Source: Plumapathes pennacea (lineage: Eukaryota; Cnidaria; Anthozoa; Antipatharia; Myriopathidae). Taken from it: a DNA stretch of 64,000 nt. The translations under genes and the position numbers were made by a program. The stretch covers positions 9,504,184-9,568,183 of the forward strand of contig OZ038471.1 in assembly GCA_964036295.1 (NCBI GenBank). The letters run 5' to 3'. How positions within the stretch are numbered: the first letter of the stretch is position 1; each line of letters opens with the position of its first letter. The notes beneath the pieces were generated by a model. That model was not told where the DNA came from. It saw nothing but the letters and a program-made list of their open reading frames with translations, and did not search any database. Positions 10,959-22,707 of this stretch are shown piece after piece.

Positions 10959-12810
10959 GGTGTACTGAAGGTTGCAACTGCTCTGGATTCTGGATGTAGC
11001 AGTAGTTGGTGGTATCCCTGCTTCATGTCCAACTTTGAGAATACTGTGCAGTCATGGAACTTGTATGTGAAGTCCTCGACCACTGGTCCTTGAGTGATCC
11101 TGTTTCTTTCCATGAACTTGTTGGGGATTCTCAGGTCAACACTGGCTCGGATCATATGAGGCTCCAACTGCTCCTTCGGTACTTTGTTGTATCTTGGTTT
11201 TGGCTGTACCACCAATGGTGAGCACCACGTTACTGGTTCGCCTTGGGGTACTTCTTCAAAGATCTCTTCTTTGATGCCTTCTTCCAGCCATTTCTTGAGG
11301 GGCTCTTGCAAGTAATATGCAACTTGTCGTGGCTTCTGGGCTACTGGAACTGCTCCTTGTTTCATGCTGAATCTGGCATAAATCTCTCTGCCATTCTTGG
11401 TGTCTTCGATCTTTCCTATCCCGTCAAAGATGTGGCTGTACTGGTGTGTGATGGCTGCTATTTTGTCTCTTGTGACTGCCTTGATCCCTGGTGACTGATC
11501 TGGGATTCTCAAGTCGTTGGATTGGGCAAATGAACCCTCCTGGCAGATCTGTAGCATTCCTAGCTCATCAAGGCTGTCCTTGCGAATGAGTGGGGGTGAG
11601 TTGATCCTCCCTTTGACCACGATGAATTTTGCTGCAATTCCACGGGTCTTGTTGCATATCACTGTCTTGAATTCCCCCTTTACTGGCAATGCATTCTGCA
11701 ATGTGCTGAGCTTGGTTTGACTGACCTGTAATGTTGGTGGCTGGTTTGATCTGTGGGTCAGGGCTTTGAATTGGTGTTCATCCATCAGGTTGACATCTGC
11801 ACCACTGTCTGGTTCAACTTGCACATCAACATCGTCTATCCTCACTCTTATCAACTTGTCCGTTGTGCCTGCCTCTTTCACTTTCCTGGCTCGTTTAAGG
11901 TGTTGGGCTGCCTGGTTGAAGAACTCGTCATCAGAACTTGTTGAGCTGTCTTGCTCCTGTTCTGTGGTTTTCTTGATTTGACCTCTCCTCTGCTCGGGTC
12001 GCTTGGTCTTGTAGGTAGGGGTGGTTGAACTCTTTCGTTGAGTGTCTCCTCTGCATACAATGGCAAAATGGTTCAGCTTATTGCACTTATTACATTTCTT
12101 GCCATATGCTGGGCAGTCCCGTCCATCTTGGTGAGTTCCTGTCCGTCCACAGTATCCACAGGATTGTGATTTCTGAGTATATGCTGATTTCTGAGTTGCT
12201 GGTCTCCCTCTGGAAGGTCCTCTGTCTCTCTCAGGTCTCTCCTGTCTGAATCGAGGCTGCTGTTTGACTCTAGCTACCTCCTGAACTGCATCTGGGGATT
12301 TCATGTTGCGGATTTGCAGTGATGTATCTTCCATTTGGGTTGCTTCTGTCAGGAGCTGTGTCAAATTCCACTTCTTGTTGATAGTTTTCTGGATAAGAAC
12401 CCGACTTTCGATCGTTTGGATTAAATGTTCCAGGATCCTTTCCTCCACGTTTCCTCCAAATTCACATTCACGGGCTTTCTCTCTCAGCCTGGTTGCGTAT
12501 GCTGCTGTGGTTTCTCCCGATGTTGGTCTCATTCGTGCAAATAAATATCTTGCGTGGTGTTTATTCTTTCGCGGTGTGAAATAATCGTTCAACTTTGTCT
12601 TCAATTGTTCGTACTCATTTAGGTCTGCCTGTGCTGGATTCGGCAAGCTTTTTTCCAACCTTCCGATTTCTTTTCCCCCGTAGATGATAAGCGCATCTTT
12701 CTTGTCGGCTGGCTCGGTGATCTTGAAATAACGAAACTCACGTTCGATGCCCTCTAGCCATTCTTCCCATTGTTTCCCGGTCGCTATTTGGTCATCGGCA
12801 TGGGAAAATA
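10886..12810 (-). pseudogene. Gag, aspartic protease and N-terminal reverse transcriptase of the Ty3-type element
   Basis: The longest open part, 10886-12658, gives 590 residues. The same frame continues upstream to about 12810, where a frameshift separates it from the likely start ATG at 12900. Gag is at residues 1-120, and two zinc knuckles (CGYCGRTGTHQDGRDC and CNKCNKLNHFAIVC) lie at about 167-203. The protease active site DSGADVN is at about 284, and RT palm motifs (DLRIPNKF, then FSKLDMKQGYHQLLL) are at about 510-560. The frame is lost after STPWG, where the RT continues in another frame. It would encode virion-like particle protein, polyprotein processing and cDNA synthesis; here it is broken. 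Confidence 0.88.
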
Positions 12811-13023
12811 CAGAGCTTTTTTGGTTTTCTGGTTTCTGTAACGACGGTTACGGCTGTTGGTTGAGGTAATACTGCTGCTGCTTCTGGTTCTTGTGCCATG
12901 TTGTCGATCGATATGACGATATGACGCGTCTGTGTTTTTCACTCTTTTTTTTTCTGCTACTTCACTGTCCACTGCTTCTCGGTGGTGTTCTGGGTTGCTT
13001 TCCCTCTTCTGTGGCTTGATTTG

Positions 13024-13041
13024 TTTCAATCCTCGTCGCCA
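13024..13041 (-). other. tRNA primer binding site of the Ty3-type element
   Basis: Directly inside the 5' LTR, the minus strand reads TGGCGACGAGGATTGAAA. It begins with TGG, the complement of the universal tRNA 3' CCA. I do not assign the tRNA. Confidence 0.65.
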
Positions 13042-13152
13042 ATGTAAAGTCTACTAGCTGAGCACAAGTAAATCAACTAAAAGACGCCATGTTTATTGAA
13101 GCATGTGCGATCACGCGCATGCGTGCATGAGTGGCCGCTGGCTGGATATCAC
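13042..13152 (-). repeat. 5' LTR of the Ty3-type element
   Basis: Partner of the 8316-8426 repeat. It carries TG or CA where the other copy has CG at four sites, the pattern left by deamination of methylated CpG. The target duplication ACATA follows at 13153-13157. Confidence 0.9.
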
Positions 13153-13582
13153 ACATAGTTTGTGCTTTTGTATTTTAATGGTTCCTATTCATCAGCCGTA
13201 CAGCTAGTACTTGCTGATAGGTGTGAGAAAGTAAGTCAGAGTCTGGTGCTGGTGCATTTCAGGAGCTCATATTTTGAATGATGTACAGTTGGCATATGGT
13301 GAGAGTAGTGAAGAAGTTTTCTGAAAGAATGTTCACTTGTTTTTGTTTTGAGTGATTACTATTCATAAGCTACTGTACCATGTGCAGTCTATGCTGAGAA
13401 TTAATATTGAAGACAAATTCTCGTATAAGTTTGTGGGTCTGCATGTGATTGCACGTTTTCGTTAGACAGGCGATGTACATGTTGTTAATTTAAACAAAAT
13501 ATACATTATAATATCTTAAAATTGGGCCAGTTGGTATAATTAACAAGTACAATTTATTTAGTAATTAGCTTTATTAGTAGAA

Positions 13583-13613
<31 letters not shown>

Positions 13614-14457
13614 TTAAAAATGATAATGATAATAATGAAAAGAAATAAAAAAATAACACTAACAGTTAGAATATTGGTTAGTTGCACAAGGTGTAGAATA
13701 TAATATTTAGGAAATGGGTCAGAGGTTATACATATGATGTATTATCATTTTATTACATAGTTTTTATTGTAGAAAATTGTTAATAGTAGTTGGAAAAAAT
13801 AAAAAAAAAGTTTTTTGGTGGTTTAAACATGTCCTTAGTGCATAAAAGAAGCAAGTGGAGGGCAGAATGAAGCTGGTGGGCAGCTTGGGTCTGGGTAAAT
13901 TTCTTGGATTACCTGCATTGTTGGACTCGTGAGTCCCTGCTACAACCGTTCTGTAGTTAATATGTCAATTTTAGTGTTAGTAGTGTTTGAGGGCAGTCGT
14001 TGCCTGGTGTAGCAGTGAAAAGTTGTGTGACATAGTTTGTGCTTTTGTATTTTAATGGTTCCTATTCATCAGCCGTACAGCTAGTACTTGATGATAGGTG
14101 TGAGAAAGAAAGTCAGAGTCTGGTGCTGGTGCATTTCAGGAGCTCATATTTTGAATGATGTACAGTTGGCATATGGTGATAGTAGTGAAGAAGTTTTCTG
14201 AAAGAATGTTCACTTGTTTTTGTTTTGAGTGATTACTATTCATAAGCTACTGTACCATGTGCAGTCTATGCTGAGAATTAATATTGAAGACGAATTCTCA
14301 TATAAGTTTGGGTCTGCGTGTGATCGCACGTTTTCGTTAGACAGCCGATGTACATGTTGTTAATTTAAACAAAATATACATTTTAATATCTTAAAATTGG
14401 GCCAGTTGGTATAACTAACAAGTACAATATATTTAGTAATTAGCTTTATTAGTAGAA

Positions 14458-14498
<41 letters not shown>

Positions 14499-16113
14499 TG
14501 ATAATGATAATAATGAAAAGAAATAAAAAAATAACACTAACAGTTAGAATATTGGTTAGTTACACAAGGTGTAGAATATAATATTTAGGAAATGGGTCAG
14601 GTTATACATATGATGTATTATCATTTTATTACATAGTTTTTATTGTAGAAAATTGTTAATAGTAGTTGGAAAAAATAAGAAAAAAGTTTTTTGGTGGTTT
14701 AAACATGTTCTTAGTGCATAAAAGATGCAAGTGGAGGGCAGAATGAAGCTGGTGGGAGCTTGGGTCTGGGAAAGTTTCTTGGATTACCTGCATTGTTGGA
14801 CTCGTGAGTCCCTGCTACAACCGTTCTGTAGTTAATATGTCAATTTTAATGTTAGTAGTGTTTGAGGGCAGTCGTTGCCTGGTGTAGCAGTGAAAAGTTG
14901 TGTGACATAGTTTGTGCTTTTGTATTTTAATGGTTCCTATTCATCAGCCGTACAGCTAGTACTTGATGATAGGTGTGAGAAAGTAAGTCAGAGTCTGGTG
15001 CTGGTGTATTTCAGGAGCTCATATTTTGAATGATGTACAGTTGGCACATGGTGATAGTAGTGAAGAAGTTTTCTGAAAGAATGTTCACTTGTTTTTGTTT
15101 TGAGTGATTACTATTCATAAGCTACTGTACCATGTGCAGTCTATGCTGAGAATTAATATTGAAGACGAATTCTCATATAAGTTTGTGGGTCTGCGTGTGA
15201 TCGCACGTTTTCGTTAGACACCCGATGTACATGTTGTTAATTTAAAATATACATTATAATATCTCAAAATTGGGCCAGATGGCATAATTAAGAAGTATAA
15301 TTTATTTAGTAATTAGCTTTATTAGTAGAAAATAATAATAATAATAATAACAATAATAATAATGTTAAAAATGATAATGATAATAATGAAAGGAAATAAA
15401 AAAACACCAACAGTTAGAATATTGGTTAGTTACACAAGGTGTAGAATATAATATTTAGGAAATGGGTTAGAAGTTATAAAGATGATGTATTATCATTTTA
15501 TTACATAGTTTTTATCGTAGAAAATTGTTAATAGTAGTTGGAAAAAATAAAAAAAAAGTTTTTTGGTGGTTTAAACATGTTCTTAGTGTATAAAAGATGC
15601 AAGTGGAGGGCAGAATGAAGCTAGTGGGCAGCTTGAGTCTGGGAAACTTTCTTGGATTAGTTGCATTGTTAGACTCGTGAGTCCCTGCTACAACCGTTCT
15701 GTAGTTAGTATGTCAATTTTAATGTTAGTAGTGTTTGAGGGCAGTCGTTGCCTGGTGTAGCAGTGAAAAGTTGTGTGACATAGTTTGTGCTTTTGCATTT
15801 TAATGGTTCCTATTCATCAGCCGTACAGCTAGTACTTGATGATAGGTGTCAGATAGTAAGTCAGAGTCTGGTGCTGGTGTATTTCAGGAGCTCATATTTT
15901 GAATGATGTACAGTTGGCATATGGTGATAGTAGTGAAGAAGTTTTCTGAAAGAATGTTCACTTGTTTTTGTTTTGAGTGATTACTATTCATAAGCTACTG
16001 TACCATGTGCAGTCTATGCTGAGAATTAATATTGAAGACGAATTCTCATATAAGTTTGTGGGTCTGCATGTGATCGCACGTTTTTATTAGACACCCAATG
16101 TACATGTTGTTAA
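13153..16113 (+). repeat. 876-bp satellite array, segment 2
   Basis: About 3.4 units in register with segment 1. Landmark TGTGATCGCACG occurs near 14320, 15197 and 16070, with a variant near 13444. Spacings are 876, 877 and 873. The segment stops at GTTGTTAA, where a Helitron-like element enters. Confidence 0.95.
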
Positions 16114-17807
16114 TTGCTCGTGGCGAAGCCAACGAGCTTAGGATTGGAAAGCGTGTCTTTATCATCGTCATATTTTTATTTTTATTATTTTTATTTTTAT
16201 TTTTTTTCTGGGTTACGAATCAGCACACGGTGATTGGTTCATATTTTCACGTGATTTATGATGACGTTTTGTCATCACATGACTTGCCGGGCGAGTTTCG
16301 CCATTTTGAAGGAGATATGTGGGCGATAGAATTGTGCTTTGAGAATAGCCGTAAACAAATATTTGATGGTACCGCTGTCGCCGATAAATATTTAGTTCCG
16401 ACGAAACTTTCTGTGGCGACACGAAATACTTTTGGGAAGATAACAGGGCAGAAACCAAAGCTACGGTGAGCTTTAGCCGTAAAACAATGACGCTTTATGC
16501 TTTACTCTGTACATGACATCTGTTGCCTCATAAAATTCTTCTGCGTATCGTACATTGCCTGTTGAAGTGTTTCTTTCATTCGATCATGTAGCCTTTGTTT
16601 CGCAATGGTCAGTGAATACCAGAAATGAAAAATACACCGAAATAATTCTGAGGATTGAGTTTGCAGTCACAAATGGACTGAACACACTGTGAACAAAAGC
16701 GCAATAATATTGTAAACATCTCTCGTGTGACATTCCTCGCTGTCAATTTTATATTTGTTACAGAGCACGAATACTCGAAAGCCTGATAGAAAAAACGTAT
16801 TGAGTTAATAAAAGAAAACACATAAGTAGTGAAGCGAAAAAGTAAACTGCATCCCATTCAAATTCAACGCCATTTGGCTCTGTGGAATGCGCACGGATAA
16901 ACTGGATTTTAGGAAAAGATTTTGGCTCGCGTTCACCGCACAAGCTTTGAGAATAGCCGTAAACAAATGTTTGATGGTACTTCTGGGGTATTGCAAATAT
17001 CTCTGTCGCCGATAAGTATTTAGTCCCGACGAAACTTTCTGTGGCGACACGAAATACTTTTGGGAAGATAACAGGGCGAAAACAGAAACCAAAGCTACGG
17101 TGAGCTTTAGCCGTAAAACAATGACGCTTTATGCTTTACTCTGTACATGACATCTGTTGCCTCATAAAATTCTTCTGCGTATCGTACATTGCCTGTTGAA
17201 GTGTTTCTTTCATTCGATCATGTAGTCTTTGTTTCGCAATGTTCATTAAATACCAGAAATGAAAAATACACCTAAATAATTCTGAGTATTGAGTTTGCAG
17301 TCACAAATGGACTGAACACACTGTGAACAAAAGCGCAATAATATTGTAAACATCTGTCGTGTGACATTCCTCGCTTTCAATTTTATATTTGTTACAGGGC
17401 ACGAATACTCGAAAGCCTGATAGAAGAAACGTATTGAGTTAACAAAAGAAAACACATAAGTAGTGAAGCGAAGGCTGGATTAATCGTGGCCTCTGATTAG
17501 AAATATGAGTCAAGGTCAAACTGTCATAATCGATTGTGCATAAAAAGATATGTCACGCATTCTCAAGATGCAGGGTCGCTCAACCTTTAAGAAGCAAGTG
17601 TACGAGTGTTGTAATAATAATTTTTAGTTTAATCAAGGTGTCAAAAGAGCAAGGTGTCAAAAGCCAAGTTCTCTATACTGTGTGATATTTTTATGGTGAG
17701 AAATTGGAAGTCTCTCTTGGGAGTTCCGCTCTTGTCCCCTACTTTCCATTTTATATTCTGGTCTCGACCCAACTCACGCCGCGAGCTCACTGGCATGGCC
17801 AGTCTAG
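16114..17807 (+). mobile_element. Non-autonomous Helitron-like element, copy A
   Basis: The element starts TTGCTCGTGGCG, with an immediate inverted repeat GCTCGT/ACGAGC. It ends with a perfect 6-bp-stem hairpin, ACTGGCATGGCCAGT (17789-17803), directly followed by CTAG. The flanks rejoin as GTTGTTAA^TTTAAAC in the satellite, an A^T insertion without target duplication. Hairpin plus CTRR and A^T insertion are Helitron hallmarks; the 5' TTGCT start is not the canonical TC. A block of about 600 bp is repeated inside (from about 16336 and from about 16946). No Rep or helicase is encoded. Its first 200 bp match the 5' end of copy B, and its 3' 900 bp match copy C. Confidence 0.72.
16336..17470 (+). 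repeat. Internal tandem duplication (~600 bp) in Helitron-like copy A
   Basis: The run from GAGAATAGCCGTAAACAAAT to CACATAAGTAGTGAAGCGAA occurs twice in tandem, with small differences. The second copy has an extra TCTGGGGTATTGCAAATATC stretch. Copy C at 49436-50345 carries only one unit, so the duplication arose within copy A's lineage. Confidence 0.8.
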
Positions 17808-17883
17808 TTTAAACAAAATATACATTATAATATCTAAAAATTGGGTGAGATGGTATAATTAACAAGTATAATTTATTTAGTAA
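17808..17883 (+). repeat. 876-bp satellite remnant between two Helitron-like insertions
   Basis: The 76 bases from TTTAAACAAAATATAC to TTTATTTAGTAA are exactly the satellite stretch missing between the left flank at 16113 and the right flank at 20900. They prove that two separate insertions entered the same unit. Confidence 0.9.
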
Positions 17884-18400
17884 CAAGACAGGCCCGTGGC
17901 CAGTGCGCTTGTGACGTCATTAGTACAATGAATAGAGACACGCGGGGTCCCGGGAGAGGAACTTTTGTCGTGCGTTTATATGCAAAAGATATTATAGCCG
18001 AGTCAGTTTTTGCAAATGACGGATCCAAGAGCTCCCTTTATTTTTCTTGCCCTCTTTTCTTCTAATTTCGGTCAAACAGATATTCACGAAAAAGTGTATT
18101 ATAATAATTGAGAGAAAACAATTATCGAAGGCCCCGTAGGAATATTCTTCGTTTGCAACAACCCAGTTTTCATTGCTTTCCCATGCACGTGACAGTACTT
18201 GTGTGACGCTTTCTATACAACCTGGCAACCTTGTTGAGTGAATTTTCAAGCTGACATGTTTTGTGGAGGAACTGTGTTGTCATTTTGTAATGGGATTGAC
18301 TGGGGAATACCCGACATCTTAAGTAGCTGTAAGACAGCGTAATAGCCTTATCTCATCTTCCCAGCGTGTGCATCATGTTCAAGTAGCTGTAGCACATTAA

Positions 18401-18732
18401 GGCCCCGTCCACACTACGCCGGATAAATTTGAAAACGCAACTTTCACTCTGAAAACGCAAGAATGTTTTCCGTCCACACTGGAAAACGGATAAAATGTTT
18501 CCGGGCCCAAATGTATTGTTATTGCTCTACAAACGTCCCTGACAATCTTTGAAACCACTTGACGTGACCACGTGAGTCAGGGTTTTCGAAAAGTTCCGTT
18601 TTCAAAATGTTTTTCGTCCACACCAAAACGCAAAGCCGTCGTTTTCAAATTTATCCACTTTGAAGAGCGTTTTCCTAACCGTAAGAATAAAGTTGCGTTT
18701 TCAAATTTATCTGGCGTAGTGTGGACGGGGCC
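18401..18732. mobile_element. Harbinger-type MITE nested in Helitron-like copy B
   Basis: A 332-bp element with terminal inverted repeats of about 40 bp (GGCCCCGTCCACACTACGCC at the left, its complement at the right with one change). It is flanked by TAA on both sides (18398-18400 and 18733-18735), a 3-bp TWA-type duplication typical of PIF/Harbinger. It has no coding capacity. The GTTTTCAAATTTATCC motif is repeated inside. Confidence 0.85.
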
Positions 18733-18958
18733 TAAAACATGACACTTCCCATGATGAAATTACTTCGTATGAAAAAGCCATCTCAGACGTTACGCATCCT
18801 ACATGTACAAGTCTGATCACTAATATGTTCAAGACTGCTATGCATTAAGCTTTAACGCAAAATTCTGGGTCGATACGAAATTAATCTCTATCGGAAGCTG
18901 CAGACGTTTGAATACCGTGACAACAAAGGCGTGCATCACGGGCTTGTGGAGCGAACAA

Positions 18959-20792
18959 TTACGGCTCGGATAGTTGGATATCAACCTTGAAGACTTCGAG
19001 GTATTCAGTGACAAATATTCTCGATGTAATCGCCTGCCGGTCTTTCCTGCTTTTGTTAAAGCGGCGTGAGTGAAAGCTAAGTAGCTGATGATTCGTGATT
19101 CCCCGTTCTATGATATTATGCTCGTGACATTTCATTGACAGATCTTGTATCTTAATCTCGCGTGATATTTGCCTCAATCCTATTAGTAATTCAATATCCT
19201 CAGACAATAAACAAAGAACCTTTACTGCACGCAAAACGAAGTTAAACGCCGACTGTTCGTATACGCCGCGCGTTACACAAAGCCGCAGAGTTTCCGACAA
19301 AGGGAGACGCTCTTCCCGCAGGAAAAAGTTCAAGTTCTATCAAGTTTCGACACGTCTTCTACTACTTATTCGATGTTCTTTCACACAAATATTGCTCAGA
19401 ACACAGATACATTGGTTCAAGCGGTATCTTTAATCGAGCATTTGCAAAACACAACCCTTCGTATTTTACGGGGGTCCCGCTGGTAACACATCAAGCATTT
19501 GTGTACGGCTATTTTCAAGTCTTCCGACGCTTAAAAACAATGCAAGCCAAAATCGCTCTTAAAGTATGGCTTCCGCGATGATCGTTTTGTTTGGATCAAC
19601 AACTGAAGGACCGGAATTTTTTTCTATATCCCTTGACAGAGAAAACCCATTGTACTTGGTTCTGTGATTTTGATCTCTGAATACGTCTGATCTTGCAATG
19701 CCTGTGTTTTAACACATTTTAAAATACAAACGTATCTTAGCACCTCGGTTACTTTTGGCAATCTTCTTTTTGAGCTTCTAGCTTTCTCGCAGCGATGGTT
19801 TAGTGATCCTAATTTTCTCTTTCCATTTCCATCTGTGGCTTTTTTATTGTTTCCATGTTGTTTACATGCACGTTCACGGAACGCATTAGCATTGTGAAGT
19901 ACGTAAGCTCGGGTATAATCATGAACTTTTGACGACTTTGGGACATTCTTTGAAATGTATTCTTGTATTAGTCGCCTGCTTTTCTACTCTTGTTCAAAAT
20001 GCGTGAAAGGTAATTCAATGGTACGTGGCTTGGCTCACGACTTCGTCTTGGAGGACTTCGGTTTTCTTTCACATAAACATTTGTGGGAATACAATAAAAC
20101 TGAGCGAAGCAAGATCTACCAACGGTCACTTTTTCCTCAGCCATTTCCCAATTTTCAAATAATAACGCCATCTGTTCCACTGATTGTTTGACCTTCATGG
20201 CACCGAGCCAAAATGTCGCAACAACAACATAAATGCACGCAGAGTGAAATTTTGATTCCAAACAAAAGTCAGATTTTCTGACGCTTTACTTGTATCAGCA
20301 AGAATAATACAAAGTAAAAGAATACAAAGTACCTTCAAGTTCACCCTCATACTAAACAGTTCCATATAATCCGCTATCAAGCGCTTGTCAAGAATCGCCG
20401 TCTTTACACAGGTTCTCGTCTTTGTATCTCGCGCGCCTTCGTTCAGCTTGTTCCTTCAAGTTCTCCAGGTTCTGGATACCAGATTCTTCGTACATTTCTG
20501 TACAGTTGTGCATAGTTATGCAGTTCATTGATAAGTTCATTGCATTTGCTTTCATGGCTTTCAATATGGCTTTTGAGGCTGAACGGACCGACCCAAGCCA
20601 AAACCGCTCAATGAAATTTAGTATGGGTCTACCGCAGCTGGCGTATGCGTTTGTAAGTAAGATGAGCGGTCCATAAAATAATCCACAGAGCCAACTAAGG
20701 CAAGCAACACACAAGTCCACCTCCCACATCTTGCTGTCTTCAAAATGGCGAAACTGCTTGCTCGACAAGTCACGTGATCGCAACGTCATCAC
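18959..20792 (-). other. Possible captured gene fragments inside Helitron-like copy B
   Basis: Minus-strand open stretches at 18959-19333, 19968-20261, 20195-20380 and 20388-20792 have no family I recognise. The 20195-20380 frame contains a stretch with the shape of a signal peptide (MRVNLKVLCILLLCIILA then DTSKA). A short stretch near 19030-19060 resembles one near 19970-20000, which suggests a duplicated exon. Transcription in element sense would read this strand. Coding status is uncertain; these may be exons picked up from a secreted-protein gene, or chance. Confidence 0.25.
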
Positions 20793-20899
20793 AAATCACA
20801 TGATAATATCAACCAATCATCGCATGCAGATCTCTAACCCAGAAAAATAAAAAAAAAAAAAAAATCGCTGCATTTTATAGCTTGTGACGTCACAAGCAA

Positions 20900-22669
20900 T
20901 TAGCTTTATTAGTAGAAAATAATAATAATAATAATAATAATATTAATAATGTTAAAAATGATAATGATAATAATGAAAAGAAATAAAAAAATAACACTAA
21001 CACTTAGAATATTGGTTAGTTACACAAGGTGTAGAATATAATATATAGGAAAGGGGTCAGAGGTTATACATATGATGTATTATCATTTTATTACATAGTT
21101 TTTATTGTAGAAAATTGTTAATAGTAGTTGGAAAAAATAAAAAAAAAGTTTTTTAGTGGTTTAAACATGTTCTTAGTGTATAAAAGATGCAAGTGGATGG
21201 CAGAATGAAGGTGGTGGGCAGCTTGGGTCTAGGAAACTTTCTTGGATTACCTGCACTGTTGGAACTCGTGAGTCCCTGCTACAACCGTTCTGTAGTTAAT
21301 ATGTCAATTTTACTGTTAGTAGTGTTTGAGGGCAGTCGTTGCCTGGTGTAGAAGTGAAAAGTTGTGTGACATAGTTTGTGCTTTTGTATTTTAATGGTTC
21401 CTATTCATCGCTACTACAGGTAGTACTTGGTGATAGGTGTGAGAAAGTAAGTCAGAGTCTGGTGCTGGTGCATTTCAGGAGCTCATATTTTGAATGATGT
21501 ACAGTTAGCATATGGTGATAGTAGTGAAGAAGTTTTCTGAAAGAATGTTCACTTGTTTTTGTTTTGAGTGATTACTATTCATAAGCTACTGTACCATCTG
21601 CAGTTTATGCTGAGAATTAATATTGAAGACGAATTCTCATATAAGTTTGTGGGTCTGCGTGTGATCGCACGTTTTCGTTAGACACCCGATGTACATGTTG
21701 TTAATTTAAAATATACATTATAATATCTCAAATTTCGGCCAGATGGCATAATTAACAAGTATAATTTATTTAGTAATTAGCTTTATTAGTAGAAAATAAT
21801 AATAATAATAATAACAATAATAATAATGTTAAAAATGATAATGATAATAATGAAAGGAAATAAAAAAACACCAACAGTTAGAATATTGGTTAGTTACACA
21901 AGGTGTAGAATATAATATTTAGGAATTGGGTTAGAAGTTATACAGATGATGTATTATCATTTTATTACATAGTTTTTATCGTAGAAAATTGTTAATAGTA
22001 GTTGGAAAAAATAAAAAAAAAGTTTTTTGGTGGTTTAAACATGTTCTTAGTGTATAAAAGATGCAAGTGGAGGGCAGAATGATGCTGGTGGCCAGCTTGG
22101 GTCTGGGAAAGTTTCTTGGATTTCCTGCATTGTTGGACTCGTGAGTCCCTGCTAGAACCGTTCTGTAGTTAATATGTCAATTTTACTGTTAGTAGTGTTT
22201 GAGGGCAGTCGTTGCCTGGTGTAGCAGTGAAAAGTTGTGTGACATAGTTTGTGCTTTTTTATTTTAATGGTTCCTATTCATCAGCCATACAGCTAGTACT
22301 TGATGATAGGTGTGAGAAAGTAAGTCAGAGTTTGGTGTTGGTGCATTTCAGGAGCTCATATTTTGAATGATGTACAGTTGGCATTTGGTGATAGTAGTGA
22401 AGAAGTTTTCTGAAAGAATGTTCACTTGTTTTTGTTTTGAGTGATTAATATTCATAAGCTACTGTACCATGTGCAGTCTATGCTGAGAATAAATATTGAA
22501 GACGAATTCTCTTAAGTTTGTGGGTCTGCGTGTGATCGCACGTTTTCGTTAGACACCCGATGAACATGTTGTTAATTGAAACAAAATATACATTATAATA
22601 TCTTAAACTTGGGCGAGATGGTATAATTAACAAGAATAATTTATTTAGTAATTAGCTTTATTAGTAGAA

Positions 22670-22707
<38 letters not shown>

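Larger units (their letters stand above)
8316..13152 (-). mobile_element. Ty3/gypsy-type LTR retrotransposon, decayed
   Basis: Two 111-bp LTRs (8316-8426 and 13042-13152) differ at five positions, all transitions and mostly at CpG. ACATA flanks the element at 8311-8315 and 13153-13157, a 5-bp target duplication in the satellite. On the minus strand the order is gag, zinc knuckles, aspartic protease, reverse transcriptase, RNase H, integrase, which is the Ty3/gypsy order. A primer binding site starting TGGCGACGAGG directly follows the 5' LTR (13024-13041), and a purine-rich tract lies next to the 3' LTR (about 8428-8441). At least two frameshifts and one stop interrupt the polyprotein, so this copy is probably dead. 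Confidence 0.93.
17884..20899 (-). mobile_element. Non-autonomous Helitron-like element, copy B
   Basis: On the minus strand it starts TTGCTTGTGACGTCACAAGC (20899 inward), a palindromic 5' tip. It ends with an imperfect hairpin at 17888-17904 (arms ACAGGCC/GGCCAGT) followed by CTTG. Flanks rejoin as TTTAGTAA^TTAGC, again A^T with no duplication. About 200 bp at the 5' end are homologous to copy A, including AAAATGGCGAAACT and the CACGTGA-type boxes. The 2.4 kb interior is not shared with A or C and holds a MITE and several short open frames that may be captured host sequence. Confidence 0.68.

Noticed and set aside
16609-17455. Repeated short frames in Helitron-like copies A and C (e.g. starting MVSAFALLSSQKYFV)
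   Set aside because: They recur only because the DNA is duplicated. They have no domain, and the lengths differ between copies.
16114-20899. Single TIR transposon with 200-bp inverted ends
   Set aside because: The 76-bp satellite remnant in the middle fits exactly between the outer flanks, so two independent insertions are the better explanation.
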